DNA of 6,953 nt from Synechococcales cyanobacterium PMM_0036 (GCA_949127645.1 CASBQM010000325.1:1-6953); one strand, 5' to 3'; shown: positions 1 through 5,627, counted from the first letter of the stretch. Made by a program: numbers and translations. Notes: generated from the sequence alone by a model not told the origin.

Positions 1-72
1 CCCGAACCCCCTCCAGAAGGTGTTAATGGTGGGGGGTGAAACCGCGCTTCGCATGGGTGGGTCGTATGGGGA

Positions 73-306
73 TTAATGCTCTAAGTCAGAGGTGGGGCGA
101 TCGGGCAGGTATTCAATTAGGTCAAAGGGTGTGCAATCCAGATAGGTGCAAAGCGCATTCAACATATCTCCACCAATGCGGGGCATTTTGTCCTGGGTTT
201 TGAGGCAGGAGATAGCATTGGGATGAACGCCAATCAGTTCGGCTAAGCGCTTGTTTTTCATGCGCTGCCTTGCCATCACTTCTCTTAATCGCCAGCGAAC
301 GGTCAA
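73..306 (-). CDS. XRE-family helix-turn-helix regulator (copy 1 of a tandem pair)
   Basis: A 77-residue protein made almost entirely of a Cro/C1-type helix-turn-helix, of the short HTH_26 kind. The HTH lies at about residues 18-45 (NKRLAELIGVHPNAIS, then LK..DKMPRIGGDMLNALC). It is followed by the CTPFDLIEY segment typical of the family, where a C-terminal helix closes the fold. The start is TTG at 306: there is no in-frame ATG or GTG upstream, and GGAG (complement of 315-318) sits 8 nt before it. An ATG at codon 11 would remove the first helix and is less likely. The expected role is cytoplasmic DNA binding as a dimer; its target is unknown. It lies 59 nt downstream of a paralogue and is probably co-transcribed with it. 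The family often regulates accessory or mobile loci, but the sequence shows no direct partner here. Confidence 0.85.
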   Translation of the reverse strand: MTVRWRLREVMARQRMKNKRLAELIGVHPNAISCLKTQDKMPRIGGDMLNALCTYLDCTPFDLIEYLPDRPTSDLEH

Positions 307-365
307 TGGTTCAACTCCATAAGTGCTGAGCGCGATCGCACAAACTGGATTTCAATTCCTTTTGG

Positions 366-596
366 TCAGGACTGCTCTGGATTGGCGGGATCGGGCACAT
401 ATTCAATCAAATCAAAGGGGGTACAGTTGAGGTGGATGCAGAGGGCGTTCAGCATATCTCCACCGATGCGCGGCATTTTATCCTGGTTTTTGAGCGATGA
501 GATGGCGTTGGGATGAACACCAATAAATTCGGCTAGGCGTTTGTTAGTCATACGCTGCCTTGCCATAATTTCTCTTAGTCGCCAGCGAATCGTCAA
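366..596 (-). CDS. XRE-family helix-turn-helix regulator (copy 2 of a tandem pair)
   Basis: A 76-residue paralogue of the regulator just downstream. The two share 59 of the first 69 residues by direct comparison and differ completely only in the last 7-8. The same HTH core is present (NKRLAEFIGVHPNAISSLK), as is the CTPFDLIEY tail. The start is TTG at 596: an in-frame TAG lies two codons upstream, so no longer form is possible. The Shine-Dalgarno is weak (GAG, complement of 606-608). The putative recognition helix (VHPNAISSLK) differs from copy 1 by C34S and T37N, so the two may bind similar but not identical operators (inference). As the promoter-proximal copy it may lead a two-gene unit. 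It is divergent from the interrupted small gene at 802. Confidence 0.85.
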   Translation of the reverse strand: MTIRWRLREIMARQRMTNKRLAEFIGVHPNAISSLKNQDKMPRIGGDMLNALCIHLNCTPFDLIEYVPDPANPEQS

Positions 597-801
597 TTTC
601 TAGATCTCACGGAGATAGTAAAACTTGCGTTTATCCAAAATAGAGCTAGAAGTAAATAGATAATCATGAGTAGACCAGTGTTTAACTTTTTTAGTACATG
701 GTCGAACTGTGTGATAGTATCTAGTCAACTAGCAAGCCAGTGCGCCCCCTGGAAATTTCTGCACTGGCTCTAGCTCCAACTTGCAATGGAGGCAATTTAT
801 T
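597..801. other. Divergent intergenic region between the regulators and the small gene
   Basis: About 200 nt hold the start regions of both divergent transcripts. On the plus strand a TAGTAT -10-like hexamer at 715-720 has only a poor -35 match (TTAGTA at 691-696, 18-nt spacer). On the minus strand a TACTAT hexamer (complement of 615-620) lies about 20 nt before the TTG of the second regulator, without a convincing -35. A small interrupted palindrome, CTAGT-CA-ACTAG, lies at 721-732. A self-binding operator for the XRE proteins would be expected here, but I cannot identify one. Confidence 0.35.
735..769 (+). repeat. 9-bp perfect inverted repeat in the leader of the small gene
   Basis: AGCCAGTGC at 735-743 pairs perfectly with GCACTGGCT at 761-769, leaving a 17-nt loop. 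It sits about 20 nt upstream of the GGAGG ribosome binding site at 788-792. No T-run follows, so it is not a typical intrinsic terminator. It could be a leader hairpin or a protein-binding dyad. Confidence 0.5.
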
Positions 802-978
802 ATGACCTATGAACGTCGCATCAAGCGATGGGTTGTCGTGCAGATATTGCCTCATCTGCGGCATGTTGATGTTGCTCGGTTTTACAGATTTTCGGATGCG
901 GAGGGCTATGCGTAGGTGCTGCGACAGCTCAATTCCCAGGCACGTTATGAGGTGATGTTTGATGTGGAGGAGGGGTAA
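802..978 (+). pseudogene. Small cyanobacterial-type hypothetical gene interrupted by an in-frame TAG
   Basis: An ATG at 802 is preceded by GGAGG (788-792) with a 9-nt spacer, a strong start signal. It opens a frame that reads MTYERRIKRWVVV and continues through RFYRFSDAEGYA to a TAG at 913-915. The same frame then continues VLRQLNSQARYEVMFDVEEG to TAA at 976-978. The total is 58 positions with the stop at position 38. The pattern (basic start, F-[RY]-x-x-SDAEGY, then a helix and a final short strand) resembles small conserved hypothetical proteins I recall from cyanobacteria, in which the residue after GY-x is often Gln. A single CAG to TAG change would explain the stop. It may yield a 37-residue product or be dead. 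GGAGGG (900-905) followed by GTG at 916 could allow reinitiation, but this may be chance. The function is unknown. It is convergent with the toxin gene, whose stop is 19 nt away. Confidence 0.6.
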
Positions 979-997
979 GGAGGGACGCTCTTTGCTT

Positions 998-1399
998 CTA
1001 TCTAACGCTGTTCCAAATGGCAATACCCATCACATCGAAATGGAAATCGTATGTCCAAACAGATAGGGTTAGCCGCTGGGCGATCGCCGCAGTTGTAGCA
1101 TCGAATAGTGTGATGGTCTGGTCTGGAAAGCGTTGGATCACCTGAGTCGCAGATGTATAGTCTGCGATTGTAGGCTGAATCAATGTTGCACCCGCAGACA
1201 TCTCTTGAAGGAAGCGTAGCCCTATAGAAATACCCAAACGTTTGAGAATCAGGCTATGCGTTTCTAAAAGGATGGGATAGGCAAGGAAGATATCCTGATT
1301 AACGCATCGCTCGACTTCTGCAAGAGCTTGGCTATGGTAGCGATCGCTAGGGTCGTAGGCAGCGTACAGAGGACCTGTATCAGCAAGAATGCCTTTCAT
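998..1399 (-). CDS. PIN-domain ribonuclease toxin (VapC-like)
   Basis: A 133-residue protein covering one full PIN domain. The acidic metal-binding residues expected in the family are visible: Asp7 in ILADTGP, Glu46 in LLETHSL, Asp100 in TLFDATTAAIA, and Asp118 and/or Asp122 in TYDFHFD. Family members are Mg2+-dependent endoribonucleases, usually cleaving tRNA or rRNA, held inactive by a cognate antitoxin. All catalytic positions are present, so it looks functional. Its ATG (1397-1399) overlaps the TGA of the upstream antitoxin gene as ATGA, implying translational coupling and antitoxin-first expression. It ends 19 nt from the convergent interrupted small gene. The RNA target cannot be read from the sequence. 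Confidence 0.88.
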   Translation of the reverse strand: MKGILADTGPLYAAYDPSDRYHSQALAEVERCVNQDIFLAYPILLETHSLILKRLGISIGLRFLQEMSAGATLIQPTIADYTSATQVIQRFPDQTITLFDATTAAIAQRLTLSVWTYDFHFDVMGIAIWNSVR

Positions 1400-1632
1400 G
1401 CAGAGGCTTCTGGGTCAAAATCAGCCAGAATATGATCATGGTCGATCGCAGTATTTGCATAGCCGCTGCCTTGGTTGGCGGGAGTAATCTGGAAGCGTTT
1501 TTTGGGAGAGGGCGGAAGGGTGATGAGCAGTTGTAGCGCTGCCTGAACCACTTCTTCGGCACTGCTAAATTGCCCTGTTTGCAGTTGAGCTTGAATAAAC
1601 TCCTCTTGTTCGGGTGTGAGGGTAATGCTCAT
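1396..1632 (-). CDS. ParD-like ribbon-helix-helix antitoxin of the PIN toxin
   Basis: A 78-residue protein. Residues 1-38 (ITLTPEQEEFIQAQL, then GQFSSAEEVVQAALQLL) match the ParD/CopG-type ribbon-helix-helix pattern, which binds DNA as a dimer. Residues 40-78 form a separate tail, with a basic patch (PKKRF) and an acidic end (HDHILADFDPEAS) likely to wrap the toxin. The start is ATG at 1632; no clear Shine-Dalgarno precedes it. The stop overlaps the toxin start by 4 nt. ParD proteins are best known with ParE toxins, so a PIN partner is a less classical pairing, although such mixtures occur. The operon is probably autoregulated through the RHH domain at the promoter just upstream (inference). 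Confidence 0.85.
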   Translation of the reverse strand: MSITLTPEQEEFIQAQLQTGQFSSAEEVVQAALQLLITLPPSPKKRFQITPANQGSGYANTAIDHDHILADFDPEASA

Positions 1633-1656
1633 GACAGGAAAGAGAGATTACTTCTG

Positions 1657-1672
1657 TGCCCTTATTGTAGCA
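1657..1672 (-). promoter_or_regulatory. Extended -10 promoter candidate for the toxin-antitoxin operon
   Basis: On the minus strand TGC-TACAAT (complement of 1664-1672) gives a 5/6 match to TATAAT with the TG extension. There is no good -35, which extended -10 promoters do not always need. Transcription would start near 1657, about 25 nt before the antitoxin ATG. Confidence 0.45.
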
Positions 1673-1717
1673 ACCCATCTGCCCTCTCTTGAGGCTGCTC
1701 TCGTCGAAACTCCGTCT

Positions 1718-2869
1718 TCACTGCTGAGCATTTGCCACACAGTTGAGCATCCTCAAGGTCGCGGCGGCGGCATAGTTGCGCTGTGCCTCGGCATTGGGCG
1801 CGAAGTTGCTGCCGATCTCGTTGTAGGGCGAAGCCACGCCGCAATAGGTAGACATGGCGGTAATTAAAGCCTCTCCCCAATGTCCTGAAATATCGGCAAA
1901 TACCTGGGGGGCTTGGGTGGAAGGCAGGTCGGGACTTAACTGCCGGAGCGATCGCCCATACTCGGCAGTACGGCTCAAGATCGCCATCATCTTGGCGGCA
2001 CTCCAGCGGGTCATTTCCACATCGCTATAGGGGGCAGATGCCGCTGTACTGGGTACTGTAAAAGCAACTCCTGGCAGCGTTTTCAAGGACTCTAGCGCCA
2101 TAGATACTAGCTGTTCACGGGTGAGCGATCGCTGGGGACGGAAAGAGCCATCTTCAAATCCGGCAATGAAGCCGAGTTGAACAGCCTGCTGGATGTCTGT
2201 GGCATAGGTATCACCTCCCACATCCCTAAAGGTCAGTGTGGCAGGGTTAGGCGGCGGTACAGGCGCAGGAACAGGCGCGTAAGCAATGGGGCTAGGGGGA
2301 AAAGTGCCCTCGTAGGTGAGATAGATGTGCCCTAGGGGGCGATCGTCTAGCAAGCGCCGGGTAAATCGCCAGCCTGGATTGAGCATAATTTCAGTAAAGT
2401 CGGCGCTCAGACCGTTGGCGTGACCAATATCAAATTCGGGGTTGGGGCACTTGCTGCGATCGGGATTGTAGCAGCCGATCGGGTCGCCCACTAGCACCAG
2501 ATCTTGATTGCGGCGAATAATCCGAACGCTATAAGCCAGACCCAGGTCTTGCCCGTTAGCTCGGATCGAGTAGCCATTAGCGTCAATGCTGCGTCCACAA
2601 ATCCCAGTGAAGTCAAAAGACCTCAGCACCGGATCGACAATGGTTGGAGTGCCCCCCAAAACATTCCAGCAGGGGCGAGTGTCCTTTACCTGCTCCAAAA
2701 TCAAGAGCTGATGAGCGGTTCCACCTGAATAAGGTGCGGCGATCGCAATGAAGTGACTTTGCTCAACTTCTTGTTGTCCAAATGCAGCGGCAAGGGCGTA
2801 AGAAGCTGTCCAAGCGGTACTCAAGGTGGCGACGGCAACCGCAGTTAGGCGTTGAATCAACAGGTTCAT
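1718..2869 (-). CDS. Secreted DUF3747 and SLH-domain protein
   Basis: A 383-residue protein if started at ATG 2869. A longer frame from a TTG at 2908 exists, but the ATG places a clean signal peptide first (hydrophobic stretch at residues 8-29, cleavage probably at ALA-AAF). Residues 30-185 match the cyanobacterial DUF3747 pattern (FGQQEVEQSHFIAIAAPY, LLILEQ, FDFTGICGRS, LNPGWRFTRR). A proline-rich linker follows (190-210). Residues 213-266 are a canonical S-layer homology domain (FRDVGGDTYATDIQQAV, GFIAGFEDGSFRP, LTREQ). Two more divergent SLH-like units follow, at about 280-322 and 323-383 (VFADISGHW). SLH domains generally attach exported proteins to cell-wall polymers; in cyanobacteria this links the outer envelope to peptidoglycan. 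Cysteine pairs (133/141, 343/377) could form disulfides. The kinase gene ends 91 nt upstream on the same strand. Confidence 0.88.
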   Translation of the reverse strand: MNLLIQRLTAVAVATLSTAWTASYALAAAFGQQEVEQSHFIAIAAPYSGGTAHQLLILEQVKDTRPCWNVLGGTPTIVDPVLRSFDFTGICGRSIDANGYSIRANGQDLGLAYSVRIIRRNQDLVLVGDPIGCYNPDRSKCPNPEFDIGHANGLSADFTEIMLNPGWRFTRRLLDDRPLGHIYLTYEGTFPPSPIAYAPVPAPVPPPNPATLTFRDVGGDTYATDIQQAVQLGFIAGFEDGSFRPQRSLTREQLVSMALESLKTLPGVAFTVPSTAASAPYSDVEMTRWSAAKMMAILSRTAEYGRSLRQLSPDLPSTQAPQVFADISGHWGEALITAMSTYCGVASPYNEIGSNFAPNAEAQRNYAAAATLRMLNCVANAQQ

Positions 2870-2888
2870 ACAGAGGGAAATTCCAGCA

Positions 2889-2909
2889 ATTTGGCAATCA
2901 TTTGGCAAT
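2889..2909 (-). repeat. Tandem 10/11-bp direct repeat upstream of the SLH gene
   Basis: ATTTGGCAAT occurs at 2889-2898 and again at 2900-2909, separated by one base. It lies 20-40 nt before the ATG of the SLH gene, in the gap after the kinase gene. Two direct copies at an 11-bp period put both on the same face of the helix, which is compatible with a tandem regulator site. No regulator can be named. Confidence 0.4.
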
Positions 2910-2960
2910 AGTAAAGTGAGTTAAGACTCCTCAGCCTTGAGCAGCTTAGCGGTCAGTTGA

Positions 2961-4538
2961 TCAGAAGTCAACCGCAGGTGCTTCAAGCAGGTAAACAATT
3001 ACCGCAGTGCCAGGAGATTGACCCGGTGCGATCGCGCCTAGCTCATCTGAGTCATTAGGCAACGTTAACCCACAGGTGTTAGCAGGGCTAAAGACTTTGA
3101 TTTCGCCCTGCATTTGCAAAATCAACTCACGGGCAATCGCCAATCCTATCCCTGTTCCTGGAATATCAGTGGCTGCCTGCACCCCGCGATAGTGGCGCTC
3201 AAACAGACGCTCTAAATCCTGGGGAGGAATGCCGGGTCCATTGTCTAGAATAGCGATCGCCTGTCGCTTGCCCCTTGAAGCCATCGAGAATTGGCGAACG
3301 ATCACGCCAATTTTTCCGTTGGCGGGGGTGTACTTTAGCGAATTGTCGATTAGATTACTCAACACTTCCCGCAGTGCCCGCACATCCATCTGCACGGGAG
3401 GCAGTTCAGGAATATCTATATTTAGCTCTAGCTGGCGGTCTTGGGCGATCGCCTTTACCGACTCCAGCATCGGCTCTAGCACCTTTGCGATCGCACAAAT
3501 TTCTAGATGGATGGGCGTGCCGATTAAGATATTGCTGCTAGAGGATTTATTAGGCAAACGATCGTCGAGAGCAGCGCCAAGCAAAGGGACAGGGCGTGGG
3601 GTCAGCCCTGGATGGGCGACAATCTCAGGATTATCGGAGCTGCCCGCGCTGAGCAATCGCCGCAGATCGGTTTCATCCAGATCGATCGCCGCATCAAATT
3701 CTTTCAGCAAGTCTTGCAGGCGATCGCTCTCCCGCACAATGCCTTCAGCCGCAGTATGGTTGGCATCTTCGGGGCGAATTCGTCTTGCCAACAGCTTGCC
3801 AAATGTGCGCATAGCGGTTAGCGGATTGCGAAACTGATGCAGCAAATTGTCAAACAAGTCGCGGCGCTGCTCGCGGAAGAGCCGCTGCTGCCGCGCATCT
3901 TGCAAGAGCCACTGCGATCGCTGATCCAGCACACACCCCAGTGCCAAAGACTTAGCAATTTGCTCAATCTGCTCTTGTTCAGGATCTGTCCAGGCGCGAT
4001 CGGCTCTTGCTGTCACCAGTAAACCCATCACCACTTCCTCATGAATAATAGGCAAAACCACCTGCTGTTGACGTGAGAAAGATCTTTCAGTTGCCTCTGG
4101 AGGACATTCTGAGGAACGCGGGTCGTGATAGCGATCGTAGTTACTGGAGTAATCACCGGGGTAATCACTGGGGTAATCACTGGGATGGGTAGGCAACAAA
4201 GCAATCTGCGGCGAAACATAGGGCTGGAGCGATCGCACTTCAGCATCACCTCTATGGGTGTCATAAGCGCTATGGGTGTCATAAGCGCTATGGGTATCGT
4301 AGGCTCTGTGGCTGTCATACGACAAGTTGCCCCGCGACAGCAGAGAAAGAATTTGCTCCTCACCCCAGCCTGCCACAGCTTCCGGGTAAGCCACCACAGG
4401 CACCATTTTAGACTCTGCGACTTCCGTTAACTCCTCAGTCAGATAAATAATGCTTAGGCTCGCTCCAAGCCCCTGGGTAAGCAAGACAACCTGCGACTGG
4501 CAAAGCGCAATAAATTCTGAACTTGCGGGCATCAACAC
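2961..4538 (-). CDS. hik2: GAF-domain sensor histidine kinase, Hik2/CSK-like
   Basis: A 525-residue soluble two-component kinase (523 if the ATG at 4532 is used instead of GTG 4538; neither has a clear Shine-Dalgarno). The GAF domain is split: residues 8-55 carry ALCQSQVVLLTQGLGASLSI and a strand, and 157-205 carry QVVLPIIHEEVVMGLLV and the last helix. Between them lies an insert of about 100 residues rich in Tyr, Asp, His and Ser. The dimerisation/H-box follows, NLLHQFRNPLTAMRTFGKLL, with phospho-acceptor His234. The ATPase domain has an N box (Asn395, Asn399), a G1 box (DNGPGIP, 432-438), an F box (LFERHYRG) and a G2 box (GTGIGLAIA, 461-469), so it looks catalytically complete. There are no membrane helices. 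The HQFRNPLTA-RTFGKLL H-box and N-terminal GAF resemble Hik2, the cyanobacterial relative of chloroplast sensor kinase, studied as a redox and salt sensor. Cys13 is a candidate for the conserved GAF cysteine tied to its Fe-S cluster. No response regulator gene is nearby. The Hik2 assignment comes from pattern memory, not a search. Confidence 0.85.
   Translation of the reverse strand: MLMPASSEFIALCQSQVVLLTQGLGASLSIIYLTEELTEVAESKMVPVVAYPEAVAGWGEEQILSLLSRGNLSYDSHRAYDTHSAYDTHSAYDTHRGDAEVRSLQPYVSPQIALLPTHPSDYPSDYPGDYSSNYDRYHDPRSSECPPEATERSFSRQQQVVLPIIHEEVVMGLLVTARADRAWTDPEQEQIEQIAKSLALGCVLDQRSQWLLQDARQQRLFREQRRDLFDNLLHQFRNPLTAMRTFGKLLARRIRPEDANHTAAEGIVRESDRLQDLLKEFDAAIDLDETDLRRLLSAGSSDNPEIVAHPGLTPRPVPLLGAALDDRLPNKSSSSNILIGTPIHLEICAIAKVLEPMLESVKAIAQDRQLELNIDIPELPPVQMDVRALREVLSNLIDNSLKYTPANGKIGVIVRQFSMASRGKRQAIAILDNGPGIPPQDLERLFERHYRGVQAATDIPGTGIGLAIARELILQMQGEIKVFSPANTCGLTLPNDSDELGAIAPGQSPGTAVIVYLLEAPAVDF
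4142..4189 (-). repeat. Four 12-bp tandem repeats inside the kinase gene
   Basis: Units at 4142-4153, 4154-4165, 4166-4177 and 4178-4189 follow the pattern CACTGGGGTAAT with few changes (the last is degenerate). On the coding strand they specify consecutive four-residue blocks of the type P-S-D-Y, around residues 119-133. The period is a multiple of three, so unit gain or loss keeps the reading frame. Confidence 0.85.
4252..4323 (-). repeat. Four 18-bp tandem repeats inside the kinase gene
   Basis: Two identical 18-bp units (CTATGGGTGTCATAAGCG at 4252-4269 and 4270-4287) are followed by two diverged units (4288-4305 and 4306-4323). They encode four copies of the hexapeptide [SA]-Y-D-[TS]-H-[SR], residues 73-96, inside the GAF domain. 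Perfect identity of two units points to recent expansion by slippage or unequal recombination. Confidence 0.9.
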
Positions 4539-4737
4539 AGTAGGTTAACCTGGCTCCTAAAAACGGTGGCTTAGCAGTAAGTTGAGCGATCGAATCTGCA
4601 ATAAATTTTTACAATTAGCACTGAGATGATCTGTGCAAACGCTTGGTCTTGCTCACTGAGATCCATAGCTTGACTTTGTAGCCTACACTACGTAATATAA
4701 GTTGTCTTTGGCTTTTGTTTCAAAAGTTTAAATAAAG

Positions 4738-4766
4738 TTGAAATTAAAGTTTTAACTCGGTATACT
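4738..4766 (+). promoter_or_regulatory. Sigma-70-type promoter for the DUF3155 gene
   Basis: TTGAAA at 4738-4743 and TATACT at 4761-4766 are each 5/6 matches to consensus and are separated by exactly 17 bp. Transcription would begin near 4773, giving a leader of about 70 nt before the TTG start at 4846. Confidence 0.65.
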
Positions 4767-4783
4767 TTGCTCGGTCTAGATTT

Positions 4784-4799
4784 TGTAACGAAGGTTACA
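4784..4799. promoter_or_regulatory. NtcA-like palindrome TGTA-N8-TACA
   Basis: TGTAACGAAGGTTACA is a perfect 6-bp dyad with a GAAG spacer. It matches the GTA-N8-TAC consensus of NtcA, the cyanobacterial global nitrogen regulator. It begins about 11 nt after the predicted start of the upstream sigma-70 promoter, a position typical of repression. Alternatively, it could activate a weak -10 (TATAGA at 4819-4824, 20 nt beyond the TAC half-site), though that would leave a leader of only about 15 nt. In RNA the same bases could form a small GAAG tetraloop hairpin. Confidence 0.45.
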
Positions 4800-4845
4800 G
4801 AGAGCCTGTTTTGATAACTATAGATACGTTAGGAGGTGGGTTAGG

Positions 4846-5160
4846 TTGGCAAGAAGACGCAAGCGTAAAAGTCGTCGCCGATTAGAGGGTCGCCGCATCC
4901 TAGAATTGGTGCCTCAGTACAGCATTGAGAGTGGTGAAGATAAGCCCGTGACCGCTGCCCGTAAGTTTATTCAATCTGAGGGCATTGCGCCACCCGCACT
5001 TTTGCTGGTGAAGCGGAATGAGCATACCACAGATCGATACTTCTGGGCAGAGAAGGGATTATTTGGCGCGCAGTATGTTGAAGAAAATCATTTTCTGTTC
5101 CCCAGTCTAAGGGTTCCAGAAGATGAAGAGGCAGATACCCTGGCAGTTGCAGCCCGCTAG
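4846..5160 (+). CDS. DUF3155 family protein
   Basis: A 104-residue protein read from TTG at 4846, preceded by a strong AGGAGG (4831-4836) with 9-nt spacing. No alternative ATG gives the conserved N-terminus. It opens with a very basic stretch (ARRRKRKSRRRLEGRR, residues 2-17), then a conserved body (ILELVPQYSIESGEDKPVTA, KFIQSEGIAPPALLLVKRNE, RYFWAEKGLFGAQYVEENHF). This matches a small family found throughout cyanobacteria and annotated only as DUF3155. The last 15 residues (PEDEEADTLAVAAR) are acidic and variable. No signal peptide or membrane helix is seen. The basic start suggests nucleic-acid or ribosome contact (inference); the function is not established to my knowledge. It is a single-gene unit, divergent from the kinase gene. 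Confidence 0.88.
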   Translation: MARRRKRKSRRRLEGRRILELVPQYSIESGEDKPVTAARKFIQSEGIAPPALLLVKRNEHTTDRYFWAEKGLFGAQYVEENHFLFPSLRVPEDEEADTLAVAAR

Positions 5161-5235
5161 TTTCCGTGGACGTAAAGAGCTAGCTTAGATCCGTTCTCAA
5201 TCTCAAGTTTGCCTCTTAGTATTCTAAGCGTAAAT

Positions 5236-5264
5236 ATATTGATACCATTAGTTGATATCAATAT
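5236..5264. repeat. AT-rich 9-bp inverted repeat downstream of DUF3155
   Basis: ATATTGATA at 5236-5244 pairs perfectly with TATCAATAT at 5256-5264 across 11 nt. A perfect TTGATATCAA palindrome (5252-5261) overlaps the right arm. No T-run follows, so a terminator is uncertain; a binding dyad is the alternative. Confidence 0.45.
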
Positions 5265-5411
5265 TATCTCGTTAAAGCTTTACTGAGATAGGTCACCACA
5301 AGCAGGTCAAATTTTTGAGTTGACGAAGACTAAACTAGTTCGGTAAGTCCAAGGTTTTATAGTTAGGTTACTCTGTGACACTTAGGTATCGAAAGAATTG
5401 AATGTTTAGCT

Positions 5412-5446
5412 CAGCGAGCGAGATCAGATTTGACCTCGCTTTGCTG
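5412..5446 (+). terminator. Weak terminator-like hairpin
   Basis: CAGC-G-AGCGAG (5412-5422) can pair with CTCGCT-TT-GCTG (5435-5446), giving a 6-bp plus 4-bp stem with a small internal mismatch. The following TTATTGGGG is a poor U-tract and the gene end is 250 nt away, so this may be only a structured element. Confidence 0.25.
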
Positions 5447-5602
5447 TTATTGGGGTACTAAAATTTAGTCATAAAGAATTTAGATCGTAAAGTTTGAGCC
5501 TACACAACGCCCGAATATCTTCTCCAAACCCATGTATGCCCGATCGCCCCACCGATGCAACGCGACCCCTACCGCCCATCCATAGCCTCATGCAGAGAGG
5601 GT

Positions 5603-5627
5603 GTGGGGGAAGTGCTTCGTCCCCCAC
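5603..5627. repeat. GC-rich 8-bp hairpin next to the IS end
   Basis: GTGGGGGA (5603-5610) and TCCCCCAC (5620-5627) are perfect complements around the loop AGTGCTTCG. The hairpin ends 3 nt before the presumed IS terminus at 5631. It lies just downstream of the transposase stop in the minus orientation and may have served as a terminator, or it may be a dispersed repeat. Confidence 0.55.

Larger units (their letters stand above)
4539..4845. other. Divergent intergenic region between the kinase and DUF3155 genes
   Basis: About 300 nt without a gene. The plus-strand promoter and palindrome for the DUF3155 gene lie in the right third. The stretch 4539-4735 is AT-rich in parts, and I find no convincing promoter for the kinase. 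A small GGTTAACC palindrome lies at 4543-4550, immediately upstream of the kinase start. Confidence 0.5.

Noticed and set aside
721..1023. A 100-residue open frame on the minus strand
   Set aside because: It lies opposite the interrupted small gene, which has a strong ribosome binding site and a family-like sequence. The minus frame has neither.
2870..2908. Longer N-terminus of the SLH protein from TTG 2908
   Set aside because: It would place 13 polar residues before the signal peptide and would span the direct repeat. The ATG at 2869 gives a normal signal peptide.
3229..3837. A 202-residue open frame on the plus strand
   Set aside because: It is antisense to the kinase gene across its H-box and ATPase boxes. 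Its Ser/Arg-rich composition is typical of a shadow frame.
4142..4323. A CRISPR array
   Set aside because: The repeats are directly adjacent with no spacers, have 12- and 18-bp periods and lie in frame inside a coding gene.
4125..4430. Plus- and minus-strand frames with repeated VITG- or PVIT-type blocks
   Set aside because: These are out-of-frame readings of the tandem repeats inside the kinase gene.
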